DNA of 64,000 nucleotides from Deinococcus deserti VCD115. GTDB taxonomy: Bacteria > Deinococcota > Deinococci > Deinococcales > Deinococcaceae. The stretch spans positions 598,001-662,000 of the forward strand of contig NC_012526.1 in NCBI RefSeq assembly GCF_000020685.1. The letters are read 5' to 3'. Positions 28,730-39,077 of this stretch are shown one piece after another. Position numbers and translations under genes: made by a program. Each line of letters starts with the position of its first letter. The stretch's first letter is position 1. The notes under the pieces are model-generated. The model saw only the letters and a list, made by a program, of their open reading frames with translations. It searched no databases and was not told the DNA's origin.

Positions 28730-29703
28730 CGTGTTCCTCCGGTGCCTGGAGTGGTTGGCGGAGTCGGATTGGTGGGTGACGCCGGCTCAGGCGGGGTCGT
28801 GGGTTGTGTGGGAGCAGGTGGGGTCGGCGCAGGTACGGAAGGAGACACGGGGGCCGGGGCAGACGCGGGGGTCTGGGGCCGCGCAGGATCCGTGGTCTGA
28901 GGGGCAGCCGGAGTGGTGGAGTCTTTGGGGGCGCCTGCCGGAGCAGTGGCAGGCGCCTCAGTTGCGGGTGCGGGGGTCAGGAGTTTGCCCTGGCCGTCGC
29001 GGGCCTCGTAGGTCATCTTGGCTTCCAGCGCCACTGCGCGGGCTGGTTTGACCGTGATCAGCGCCACCCGGGCGCCGTTGCGTGGAATGGTCTTGAACCC
29101 GACATCCACGGTGACGGTCTGACCCTGCACGCGCCAGAACAGTACGCCGCCGGTCTCCATCGGCTGCACGCCGGTCACGGCTGCGCCTGCTGGCAGGGTC
29201 CAGTTCAGCCGGACTGCACGCACCGAGCGCGGCGCCGTGATGGTCACCGGAATCCGGGTCTCCCCCCGGATCTGTCCGGCGGGCAGCACCGGCTGCAACG
29301 ACAGAGGCGGCAGCTGGTTGACATTCAGGGTGTATTCCTTGGTCTTGGTGCTCAGGGTGGAGTCCGTGACTTCCACAGTGAACTTGTAGGTGCCGGTTTT
29401 GGTGGGGGTGCCGCTCAGTGTCTGACCGCTGAGTTTGAGGCCGGGAGGCAGGGTCCCGCTGGCGACCCGTAGGGTGTAGGGGCCTGCGCCGCCAAGGACC
29501 GTGAGGTTGCCCGTGTAGGCCTCGTTGGCGTAGATCGGGGGCAGACCGGCAGCGCTGTCGGCAAAGTACAGGGCGTCCCGCCCCGAGGTGGTCGAGGTAC
29601 CGGTGACCTCCTGCCCGCAGCCGATGAGCGCTACTGCGCCCAACAGTGCAAGAGACAGAAAGGCTGCCCGCGCCGGACGGCGGTCGCTGGGTTTGCTTGA
29701 CAT
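28726..29703 (-). CDS. Lipoprotein with Ig-like and cohesin-like domains
   Basis: A 325-residue protein. A lipobox (ALIGC, Cys29) follows a hydrophobic signal, so it should be membrane-anchored. Residues about 52-130 look like a putative Ig (He_PIG) repeat (PYTLRVASGTLPPGLKLSG, SGTPTKTGTYKFTVEV). Residues about 134-243 look like a cohesin beta-sandwich (GETRIPVTITAPRSVRAVRLNWTLP, then ARVALITVK). The last 80 residues are Pro/Thr/Ala-rich, as cell-wall-spanning linkers are. It is first of three overlapping genes, the last of which carries a dockerin. The cohesin call rests on pattern only. Confidence 0.65.
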   Translation of the reverse strand: MSSKPSDRRPARAAFLSLALLGAVALIGCGQEVTGTSTTSGRDALYFADSAAGLPPIYANEAYTGNLTVLGGAGPYTLRVASGTLPPGLKLSGQTLSGTPTKTGTYKFTVEVTDSTLSTKTKEYTLNVNQLPPLSLQPVLPAGQIRGETRIPVTITAPRSVRAVRLNWTLPAGAAVTGVQPMETGGVLFWRVQGQTVTVDVGFKTIPRNGARVALITVKPARAVALEAKMTYEARDGQGKLLTPAPATEAPATAPAGAPKDSTTPAAPQTTDPARPQTPASAPAPVSPSVPAPTPPAPTQPTTPPEPASPTNPTPPTTPGTGGTR

Positions 29704-29790
29704 GCTCTGAAGTGTACCCGCCGCCCTTCACCTGACGGTGAGCGACGCATGATTCGTGCCTGTGGACAGGGAATTCCTGGCGCTTCACGC

Positions 29791-29796
29791 TAGACT
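29791..29796 (+). promoter_or_regulatory. Putative -10 box, leaderless start of the M16C protease
   Basis: TAGACT followed by seven bases and GTG 29804. It decides the start over a GTG at 29756. Confidence 0.55.
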
Positions 29797-29803
29797 TCAG
29801 GGC

Positions 29804-32719
<2,916 letters not shown>

Positions 32720-32740
32720 AGATTTACCTGAGCAGGACGT

Positions 32741-32766
32741 GGGGAGAGGCAGCGCTGCCTCTCCCC
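32741..32766. terminator. Perfect palindromic terminator between convergent genes
   Basis: A 26-bp perfect palindrome (GGGGAGAGGCAGC with its complement, 32741-32766) followed by ATCTTGTTGT on the plus strand. It closes the M16C gene. From 32776 to 33014 I see no gene. Confidence 0.75.
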
Positions 32767-33014
32767 ATCTTGTTGTGCAGTTCCCAATTTTGTGTCGTTT
32801 TCAGACGGTTCGGCTCAGCAGAGGAAGCACGCCGGTCAGTACGACAGCCAGCGGTGCCCAGGGCGTGGCGCCCAGATGGACACACAGAAAGCCCGAGAGG
32901 CGCTGGCCGGAGACTCAGATGCAGGGGAGGGTGCCACGCCACCACAGTGAGGCGAACAGACCATGGTCGCGCAGGCGGAGATCCCACATGATGGCTTCGC
33001 CGTTGCCTGTGTCG

Positions 33015-34334
33015 TTATTTACCTACGCAGAAATTCCGGAAAACCGCGTCCACCACGTCTTCCTGGACATCCCGCCCGGTCAGGTCCGACAGGGCACGCA
33101 GCGCTTCTTCCAGTTCCCAGCTCGCAAGGTCATCGGGCAGAGTACGGGCGGCCTGGACATGACCCAGCGCGCGCCGGGCGGCGTCCGCCTGACGTTCTGT
33201 GGTCAGCCAGGCCTCACTGCGGGCCGCGTCTCCCAGCAGCGCCGCATGAATAGCTTCACGCAGCTCGGGCAGACCCTCTCCGGTGACGGCACTCACGCGC
33301 AGGGCCCCGGGGTCGTTCCAGGCAGGTTCCAGGTCGGCTTTGGTCTGCACCCGGATCACCCGCGCGCCTTCCGGCAGTTCAGTGGGTAAGGGTTCACGGG
33401 GCTGCTGTCCATCTTCGAGAGCCAGCACCAGATCCGCCGCCCCAGCCAGCGCCACGGCCTGCCGCACGCCAGCAGCCTCCACCTGATCGGTGGTGTGCCG
33501 GATGCCGGCAGTGTCCACCAGCGTGACCGGCACACCGGCCAGCTCCACGCCAGCTTCCAGATAGTCCCGTGTGGTGCCTGGAATGGGGGTCACGATGCTG
33601 CGCTCATACCCCAGCAGGGCATTGAGCAGGCTGCTTTTCCCGACGTTGGGCCGCCCGATCAATGCCAGCCGGGCCCCCCGGGTGGCGACCTGACCGGCGC
33701 GGGCACTCTGGACGAGCTCGCTCAAGTCCTGCTCGGCGGCCTGAAGGGGAAGCTCCCGGTCTTCTTCGGGCACGCCCTCTTCGGGGTAGTCGAGCATGGC
33801 CTGTACGGCCGCCAGTGTGCGGGTAATGTTGGCACCGATCCTTGCGACGCGCGTGCCAAGCGCGCCGGACAGTCCCAGACTGGCCTGCCGGCGCGCCGCA
33901 TCGGTCTGCGCCTCGACCAGACCCAGCACGGCCTCAGCCTGAGCCAGGTCCAGGCGCCCTGACAGATAGGCCCGCAGGGTGAACTCGCCGGGCCGCGCCA
34001 GGCGCGCTCCCAGTTCCAGGACTCTCGACAGGACCCGCCCAAGTACCGCCGGGCTGCCGTGCGTCTGCAACTCGGCCACATCCTCGCCGGTATAGCTGTG
34101 GGGTCTCCGGAAGACCAGACACAGGCCTTCATCCAGGACCTCGCCGTCCGCTGCAATCAGCTGACCAAAGACAAACCGGCCGCCCCGAATCCTTGAGGGC
34201 GTGCGCCTTCCTGAAAAGATGCCATCAGCGACGGTCAGGGCTTCCGGGCCACTAACCCGCACGATGCCCACGCCAGCGCTGCCAGGAGCGGTGGCAATAG
34301 CGGCAATGGTGTCGGTCAGTCCGGATCGGGTCAC
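33015..34334 (-). CDS. mnmE: tRNA modification GTPase MnmE
   Basis: A 439-residue protein that, with MnmG, installs 5-(carboxymethyl)aminomethyl on wobble uridine 34. The N-terminal formyl-THF-binding domain begins [23 protein letters not shown]. The GTPase core has [16 protein letters not shown] (about residue 222), the DTAGIR switch (about 268) and G4/G5 elements. The C-terminal FCVGK carries the family's Cys. GTG start, leaderless. mnmG is not in the window. Confidence 0.95.
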   Translation of the reverse strand: MTRSGLTDTIAAIATAPGSAGVGIVRVSGPEALTVADGIFSGRRTPSRIRGGRFVFGQLIAADGEVLDEGLCLVFRRPHSYTGEDVAELQTHGSPAVLGRVLSRVLELGARLARPGEFTLRAYLSGRLDLAQAEAVLGLVEAQTDAARRQASLGLSGALGTRVARIGANITRTLAAVQAMLDYPEEGVPEEDRELPLQAAEQDLSELVQSARAGQVATRGARLALIGRPNVGKSSLLNALLGYERSIVTPIPGTTRDYLEAGVELAGVPVTLVDTAGIRHTTDQVEAAGVRQAVALAGAADLVLALEDGQQPREPLPTELPEGARVIRVQTKADLEPAWNDPGALRVSAVTGEGLPELREAIHAALLGDAARSEAWLTTERQADAARRALGHVQAARTLPDDLASWELEEALRALSDLTGRDVQEDVVDAVFRNFCVGK

Positions 34335-34340
34335 GGCCGC

Positions 34341-34346
34341 AGGGTA
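34341..34346 (-). promoter_or_regulatory. Putative -10 box, leaderless start of mnmE
   Basis: TACCCT on the minus strand (34346-34341), six bases before GTG 34334. Confidence 0.55.
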
Positions 34347-34402
34347 GCAGGCCCGCAGCCTGCAGACAGATGTGAAGTTTTATACATCCACTCCTTCCCC
34401 TG

Positions 34403-34434
34403 TAGGATAGACATGAAAAGCAATTGTGACAATT
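34403..34434 (+). promoter_or_regulatory. -10 box and palindromic operator of the binding-protein gene
   Basis: TAGGAT (34403-34408) looks like a -10 box. Fourteen bases on is a perfect palindrome, AATTGT-G-ACAATT (34422-34434), which would lie just after the transcription start. The Shine-Dalgarno GGAGG is at 34455-34459. Confidence 0.45.
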
Positions 34435-34464
34435 TGAACAAATCCTACCCAGCCGGAGGTTCCT

Positions 34465-35220
34465 TTGAGACGAACTGCTGTTTTCCCATTTCTGCTCGCT
34501 GCCCTGATAGGGAGCCACAGCGAAGCCCGCACGCTCGCGGAGATCCGTAACAGCGGCACTCTGCGCATCGCCACCAGCGCCGATTTCGCTCCCTACAGCT
34601 TTATGCAGGCTGGTATGTTCACCGGCTTTGACATCGACCTGGGCAACGAACTGGCCCTGCGCATGGGCCTGCACGTCGAGTGGGTGACGCTGCCGTATGA
34701 CGGCCTGCTGGGCAAGCTCAACACCAGTGACGAGGTGGATGTCGTCTTTGCCACGGCGAGCACCACGCAGAGCCAGAATGTGGTGGCCTCAGTTCCTTAC
34801 GGCTGCACCAACACCGTGCTGCTGACCCGCAAGGGTGGCCCTACGTCCCAGAAGGCCCTCTCCGGCAAGACTCTGGGTGCTGAAGAAGGTCGCCCCTACC
34901 TGGCCTACCTCAAGAAGATGCCCTTCCAGAAGATCGTGCAGGTCTACCCCAGTTCTACCGATGCCATCCTGGCGGCAGCCACTGGGCGGGTAGCCGCGGT
35001 GGCCACTGACCAGCACGCGGCCCTCAGCGCCATGAAAACCTACCCGAAAGCCGGCCTCGTCATAGGGGAGACTCTGGCACGTGAGCAGCTTGTCCTGGCG
35101 GTGGGCCGCAAGAACACGGCCCTGCGTGACGCCCTCAACGCTGCTCTGAAAGACATGCAGCGCGAAGGCAGCATCAACGCGCTGGGGCAGTCCTACTTCG
35201 GCAGGAAGATCAGCTGCTGA
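34465..35220 (+). CDS. Amino-acid ABC transporter substrate-binding protein
   Basis: A 251-residue exported family 3 solute-binding protein. TTG start with GGAGG five bases upstream. The signal peptide spans about residues 1-21 (ends SHSEA). The mature part has TLAEIRNSGTLRIATSADFAPYSF and FTGFDIDLGNELALRMG, the usual N-terminal lobe signature for polar amino acids. No Cys lipobox is present. No permease or ATPase gene is beside it, so it is an orphan or serves a transporter coded elsewhere. Confidence 0.88.
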   Translation: MRRTAVFPFLLAALIGSHSEARTLAEIRNSGTLRIATSADFAPYSFMQAGMFTGFDIDLGNELALRMGLHVEWVTLPYDGLLGKLNTSDEVDVVFATASTTQSQNVVASVPYGCTNTVLLTRKGGPTSQKALSGKTLGAEEGRPYLAYLKKMPFQKIVQVYPSSTDAILAAATGRVAAVATDQHAALSAMKTYPKAGLVIGETLAREQLVLAVGRKNTALRDALNAALKDMQREGSINALGQSYFGRKISC

Positions 35221-35289
35221 TCCTAGCCCGGAAGCTGAAAGTGGAAGGCCGCGGCCTTAGATTCGGACGTCACGATGACCAGATTTATC

Positions 35290-35335
35290 GGCGCAGAGCT
35301 GATCAGGCCACGGTGCGCGTGATCAGCTCTGCGCC
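35290..35335. terminator. Strong 16-bp hairpin between convergent genes
   Basis: GGCGCAGAGCTGATCA (35290-35305) pairs perfectly with TGATCAGCTCTGCGCC (35320-35335), loop 14 nt. It lies between the binding-protein gene and the DUF4258 gene, which converge. No T-run is present on either strand; it may act as a bidirectional terminator or 3'-end stabiliser. Confidence 0.55.
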
Positions 35336-35382
35336 TGGGTGCATCCCTCAACCTCTGCTCTGAAGTCCTGACATGCCGAAAC

Positions 35383-36042
35383 TCAGGCGCTTTTCTTCCA
35401 CTTGCCCTTGCTGCGGTATCCCACCCGGTTGCCGGCCTGCGCAGTGCGCACGCGGATGCGCTCGTCGTCGTAACGGAGCATCACAGCCAGACGCGCCCGG
35501 CTGATGATGTGGTAGGGGTGCTTGGGCACGAAGGCAGTCACGATATCCACATGGCCGTCGCGGTAGTGCTGCACCACCACATGGAGGGGAAGCGATATCC
35601 CGCAGGCTTCGAAGGCTCCGCACACCAGCCAGCGCTGGTCATCGGGGTACACCGCACGTACCCGGCCGGACAGCAGCACATTCATGATGTCATGCTCCAG
35701 AAAGCCCTCGGCCCGGGCGTGCCCGATGGCGTGCGGACAGACGTGATACCGTCCGTCATACACAGCGTCGCGCAAGCGGGCATGGGCGCGTGACAGGCTG
35801 AAATCATCGGTGGCAATCCCGGCGAGTTCTATTTCCCGCTGAGGATTGATCGGGGTTGGGCGTGCCGGACGGGGCGCCGGAGGCGGCGTGGGAGCCCGCC
35901 GTGCGGCTTTTTCGGCGCGGGAGAGCTGGGCGCGCAGGGCCAGCAGGTCGGTTCCGGTCTGCAGTGATGCCTGCAGGGAAGCAGGCCGCTGCTCAGTGGG
36001 CGCCGACGAGCCCCGGCGTGTTTTGCTGGACGGTTTGGTCAC
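35383..36042 (-). CDS. DUF4258 domain protein
   Basis: A 219-residue soluble protein. The N-terminal half is basic and Pro/Ala-rich. The C-terminal half matches DUF4258: DGRYHVCPHAIGHARAEGFLEHDIMNVLLSGRV, then DDQRWLVCGAF and HVDIVTAFVP. DUF4258 proteins resemble RelE-like small folds, but nothing here shows a toxin role. GTG 36042 has GGGAGG ten bases upstream; the frame is open further up to 36114. Its leader holds two hairpins. Confidence 0.7.
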   Translation of the reverse strand: MTKPSSKTRRGSSAPTEQRPASLQASLQTGTDLLALRAQLSRAEKAARRAPTPPPAPRPARPTPINPQREIELAGIATDDFSLSRAHARLRDAVYDGRYHVCPHAIGHARAEGFLEHDIMNVLLSGRVRAVYPDDQRWLVCGAFEACGISLPLHVVVQHYRDGHVDIVTAFVPKHPYHIISRARLAVMLRYDDERIRVRTAQAGNRVGYRSKGKWKKSA

Positions 36043-36094
36043 GGCGAAAGCACCTCCCGGAAAAGTCCTCCGCCCGGCTGCTCTTTTCCTGTGC

Positions 36095-36155
36095 GGGCTG
36101 ACAGTCAGCCCCAAAATAGAAAAGGCCCCTCAAACACGCGGTGGTGTTCGTGGGG
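36095..36155 (-). promoter_or_regulatory. Two stacked hairpins in the DUF4258 gene leader
   Basis: In the direction of transcription, CCCC...AACAC pairs with GTGTT...GGGG (36155-36126) and is followed by CCTTTTCTATTTT, like a terminator. A GGGCTGAC/GTCAGCCC stem (36111-36095) follows. The arrangement suggests attenuation ahead of the gene. Confidence 0.45.
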
Positions 36156-36191
36156 AGGCGGCTGACGTACCCTGATTCAGGGCATGCGCGA

Positions 36192-36197
36192 AGAATA
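36192..36197 (-). promoter_or_regulatory. Putative -10 box upstream of the DUF4258 leader
   Basis: TATTCT on the minus strand (36197-36192). Six bases later comes ATG CCC TGA, a two-codon frame, within a CCCTGA/TCAGGG hairpin. This gives a leader of about 145 nt. Confidence 0.4.
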
Positions 36198-36240
36198 GCA
36201 CGCCGGTACCTGTTCGCGGCGTGACGTGGTAGGCAGACAC

Positions 36241-36264
36241 AGGAGGAGCCCTCCTCCTACCCTG
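36241..36264 (+). promoter_or_regulatory. Palindrome and -10 box of the GNAT gene
   Basis: AGGAGGAG-CC-CTCCTCCT (36241-36258) is a perfect 8-bp-arm palindrome. It is directly followed by TACCCT (36259-36264), a likely -10 box. The Shine-Dalgarno of the gene, GGAGG, is at 36304-36308. Confidence 0.4.
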
Positions 36265-36315
36265 AAGGCACACTGGTTCACCGCTTTATTTCTTGCTTTC
36301 GCTGGAGGTTCACCC

Positions 36316-37185
36316 ATGATCCGTCCGATGCAGGCCACCGACGCTCCAGACGTTCTCGCCCTCCTGAACTGGATGGACGACGCCCCGGAACGCGAGGTGT
36401 TCGCCCCGGACTCCCGCGACGCCCGCGAACTTCAGCTTGAATGCGAGGACAACACCTGTTTTGTGCTTGACGGCGAAGAGGGCGTGGTTGCCTACTGCGC
36501 CATTGGACCGTTTCGTGACGGCATGGTGCTTGAAGGCCCTATCAGCGAACCGGAAGCGGCGGGTGCCTTAACGACTCTGGTAACCCGCGCCATTGAGGAA
36601 GCCGAGGGCCTGCCCGTGTATGCCTTCTGCGCCCGCGACAATCTGGCAGTACGTGACGCGCTTGAACGGGCCGGTCTGAACCCGCTGCACACCACCGACT
36701 TTTACTCTGCGCCGCTGGAAAAACTGACCTCCCGAGCCCGGGTGCCGGATGGTCACTCCCTGGCCCGCCGCCTGCCTATCGAGGAATACCGCGCGCTGTA
36801 CCGCGACTCGGAGGACGCCTGGGCTGGCCGGCTGGACTGGGGCCCTGAGCAGTACGACGCCCACTTTGCGCGGGACGATGTGCGCCTGGTGGTGTTGCGC
36901 CGGGAGGACCGTACCATCGGCTTTGCAGAACTTGAACTGCATCCTGATGATGCGCGGGCCGACCTGACCTATCTGGCGGTTCATCCGGCCGAGCGTGGCC
37001 AGGGCTACGGGCGGGTGCTGCTGGCCCTGGCCGCTGCAGAAGCCGACACACATCCGGAGATCCGTACCATGCGGGTGCGCGCCCATGACCACATGCGCGC
37101 CGCGCGTGCACTGTACGCCCACGCGGGCCTGACCCACTGCCGCTCGGTGATGACCTACCTGAAAGAGGGCGACGAGGAAGCCTAG
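36316..37185 (+). CDS. Tandem GNAT acetyltransferase
   Basis: A 289-residue protein with two GNAT folds. The N-terminal one (about 1-145) is worn; the C-terminal one (about 150-285) has the acetyl-CoA pyrophosphate loop as YLAVHPAERGQGYGRVLLALAAAEA near residue 228-250 and ends with MRAARALYAHAGLTHCRS. The substrate cannot be told. ATG 36316 has GGAGG seven bases upstream and MIRPMQATDAPDV is a normal GNAT N-terminus. Confidence 0.85.
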   Translation: MIRPMQATDAPDVLALLNWMDDAPEREVFAPDSRDARELQLECEDNTCFVLDGEEGVVAYCAIGPFRDGMVLEGPISEPEAAGALTTLVTRAIEEAEGLPVYAFCARDNLAVRDALERAGLNPLHTTDFYSAPLEKLTSRARVPDGHSLARRLPIEEYRALYRDSEDAWAGRLDWGPEQYDAHFARDDVRLVVLRREDRTIGFAELELHPDDARADLTYLAVHPAERGQGYGRVLLALAAAEADTHPEIRTMRVRAHDHMRAARALYAHAGLTHCRSVMTYLKEGDEEA

Positions 37186-37241
37186 CCGGCAATCCGTTCC
37201 GGCAGCCCGTTCGGGGCACAGTTGCCTGGCGGCCGGCACGC

Positions 37242-37247
37242 TACCGT
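37242..37247 (+). promoter_or_regulatory. Putative -10 box, leaderless start
   Basis: TACCGT followed by seven bases and ATG 37255. It decides the start against an ATG at 37222. Confidence 0.5.
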
Positions 37248-37254
37248 CCTCCAC

Positions 37255-37554
37255 ATGGGCAAGAAAGACCGCCACACGCCCCGCACCGCCTTCGTGACGC
37301 TGCGTGATCTGCCCGGAACCCGCGTAATGTTCTGGCTGGTGACCGACTGTCCTTACTGCGGGGGTCAGCACCTGCATCCGGCGGGCAACCTGCGGAGTGC
37401 TGATCCCGGTGACACGCTCGGAGAACACGCGGCTTCCTGCAACCCGGAGAGGCGCTATGTGCTGACGCTGCCCCCACGGCCATCACGAAAACGGGGCAAG
37501 GAGGCCCGGCGTAAGGAGCGCCGGGCCGGACGGATGTCAGATCTGGACGAGTGA
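37255..37554 (+). CDS. Small hypothetical protein, possible zinc site
   Basis: A 99-residue basic protein. CPYCGGQHLHPAG near residue 33-45 and a later H-x3-C (HAASC) may bind zinc. The C-terminal 30 residues are very rich in Arg and Lys, as in nucleic-acid-binding tails. I do not recognise the family. Confidence 0.6.
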   Translation: MGKKDRHTPRTAFVTLRDLPGTRVMFWLVTDCPYCGGQHLHPAGNLRSADPGDTLGEHAASCNPERRYVLTLPPRPSRKRGKEARRKERRAGRMSDLDE

Positions 37555-37574
37555 AGCCGCGCTGCCAGCAGCCT

Positions 37575-38186
37575 TCAGTGCTGATGCCCGGATGGAGCTT
37601 GATCTGTCCTGGGTTCAGGTGGGGCCTGGGTTCCACGGGCGCGGAGCATGTCTGCCATGACCTTGATCTCTGCGGCCTGAGTCGCCTGAATCTGCCGGGC
37701 CAGGGCCTGCACCTCGGGCCGGATGCTCTTCTTCAGGGCAGGCTCGACCATGGCCAGGGCACCGTCGTGGTGTCGGATCATCAGGGTCAGAAAGTGCCTG
37801 TCGGCCTGCTGAGGGGGCAGCGTGTCCAGCGCCGCCACCTGGGCTGGGGTGGCCATTCCCATCATCCGGGCGTGTTCGGCGCTCATGCCGGCTCCACCCC
37901 ACGGCCGCCCCCACAGGGTCAGCCAGCCATGCATCTGCCCGATCTGTTCCTGTTGCGACAGCAGGATGTCCAGTGCCAGGGAGCGCACGGTGCGGTCCTG
38001 ACTGCGCTCGCGCACGCGAATGGACATATCCACAGCCTGCGTGTGGTGCTGAATCATCTCGCGGACGAACCGGACTTCGGTGCTGGACTCGCCCGGCATA
38101 CGTGGCCAGAGTCCGTAGCCCAGGGCAGCTCCGATCAGGGTCAGCAGAAGCGGCACGACAAATCGGGAGCGGGCAAAGCGAAGCAT
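37575..38186 (-). CDS. DUF305 family membrane-anchored protein
   Basis: A 203-residue protein of the DUF305 (ferritin-like) family. One N-terminal helix (about 9-27) anchors an outward domain. His- and Met-rich motifs EMIQHHTQAVDM (near residue 43) and LMIRHHDGALAMVEPAL (near residue 134) are the family's signature and may bind copper or other metals. GHQH ends the protein. Leaderless promoter, back to back with the YdcF gene. Confidence 0.88.
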   Translation of the reverse strand: MLRFARSRFVVPLLLTLIGAALGYGLWPRMPGESSTEVRFVREMIQHHTQAVDMSIRVRERSQDRTVRSLALDILLSQQEQIGQMHGWLTLWGRPWGGAGMSAEHARMMGMATPAQVAALDTLPPQQADRHFLTLMIRHHDGALAMVEPALKKSIRPEVQALARQIQATQAAEIKVMADMLRARGTQAPPEPRTDQAPSGHQH

Positions 38187-38193
38187 CCACGGC

Positions 38194-38214
38194 AGTGTAG
38201 GGGCTTCCTATACT
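38194..38214. promoter_or_regulatory. Overlapping divergent leaderless promoters
   Basis: On the minus strand TACACT (38199-38194) lies seven bases before ATG 38186; on the plus strand TATACT (38209-38214) lies seven bases before GTG 38222. Only nine bases separate the two boxes, so polymerase binding at one should block the other. Confidence 0.6.
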
Positions 38215-38221
38215 GCCCGGC

Positions 38222-39034
38222 GTGACCACGGCGCCGCGCATCACCCCAACGAAGCTCCGTTCCGTGCTGAAAGGAGCCGCTCTGGGCTGTGCGCTGGGCA
38301 TCCTGGCCGCTTTTCTGGGCGAGGTGCGAAGTCCGGCGGCTCTGGTGCTGCTGCTGATTATCGCCGGCGCAGTGGCCGCGTGGTTCCCGCTGACCCGCCG
38401 CGTGATGCAGGCAGGCTGTGTGGTGCTTGCTGGGGTGCTGGCCGTATGCCTGCTGACTCCGGTGCTGCGCGCCCCCCTTCAGGCCCTGACCCTGGCCGGG
38501 TCGCCGGTGCCGGCAGACGTGATCGTGGTGCTGGGCGGGGGCGTGCAGTGTGGCACGCGCGCCCAGGCACCCAGCAGCGCTGCGCGTCTGGTTCGCGGTC
38601 TGGAGCTGTGGCGTGCCGGATACGCACCGGCCATGACGGTGTCCGAACCCTCAGGCCTGATCGGGCCGGCAGACTGCCCCAGGCTCAGTGTGTTGCAACG
38701 CGGTCAGATCACGTCCCTGTACCCACGCGGCGGTCCAGAAGTCCTGACGTTGTCCCGCGTCACCACCACCCGTGACGAGGCGGCCCGCGTGCGGCAGCTG
38801 GCCCAGTCACGCGGCTGGGAACAGGTACTGCTGGTGACGTCCCCCAGCCACTCGCGCCGGGCTGCCCGTCTGTTCCAGGCCTATGGCCTGAGCGTGGTCA
38901 GCGTGCCCGCGGATGAAACGCTGTTCGACACCACGCTGCCCCTGCCCTCAGACCGGCTGTATGCCGTGCGGGTGCTGCTGTACGAGGGGCTTTCGCGGGT
39001 TAAGGCCAGCCTTGGTGGGACCCCGGAACGCTGA
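38222..39034 (+). CDS. YdcF/DUF218 family membrane protein
   Basis: A 270-residue protein. Two or three N-terminal helices (about 15-85) precede a DUF218 domain: PADVIVVLGGGVQCGTRAQAPSSAARL near residue 97, TTRDEAARVRQLAQ near residue 180, and VLLVTSPSHSRRAARLFQAYGL near residue 203-224. DUF218 proteins such as SanA or ElyC act in envelope or vancomycin-related processes, with the substrate unknown. GTG start. It is followed after 43 bases by trmFO. Confidence 0.85.
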   Translation: MTTAPRITPTKLRSVLKGAALGCALGILAAFLGEVRSPAALVLLLIIAGAVAAWFPLTRRVMQAGCVVLAGVLAVCLLTPVLRAPLQALTLAGSPVPADVIVVLGGGVQCGTRAQAPSSAARLVRGLELWRAGYAPAMTVSEPSGLIGPADCPRLSVLQRGQITSLYPRGGPEVLTLSRVTTTRDEAARVRQLAQSRGWEQVLLVTSPSHSRRAARLFQAYGLSVVSVPADETLFDTTLPLPSDRLYAVRVLLYEGLSRVKASLGGTPER

Positions 39035-39062
39035 GACCACAAACCGGGAGACGGCCTTCGCC

Positions 39063-39068
39063 TACACT
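39063..39068 (+). promoter_or_regulatory. Putative -10 box of trmFO
   Basis: TACACT nine bases before ATG 39078, without a Shine-Dalgarno; likely leaderless or nearly so. Confidence 0.45.
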
Positions 39069-39077
39069 GGCTGTCTG

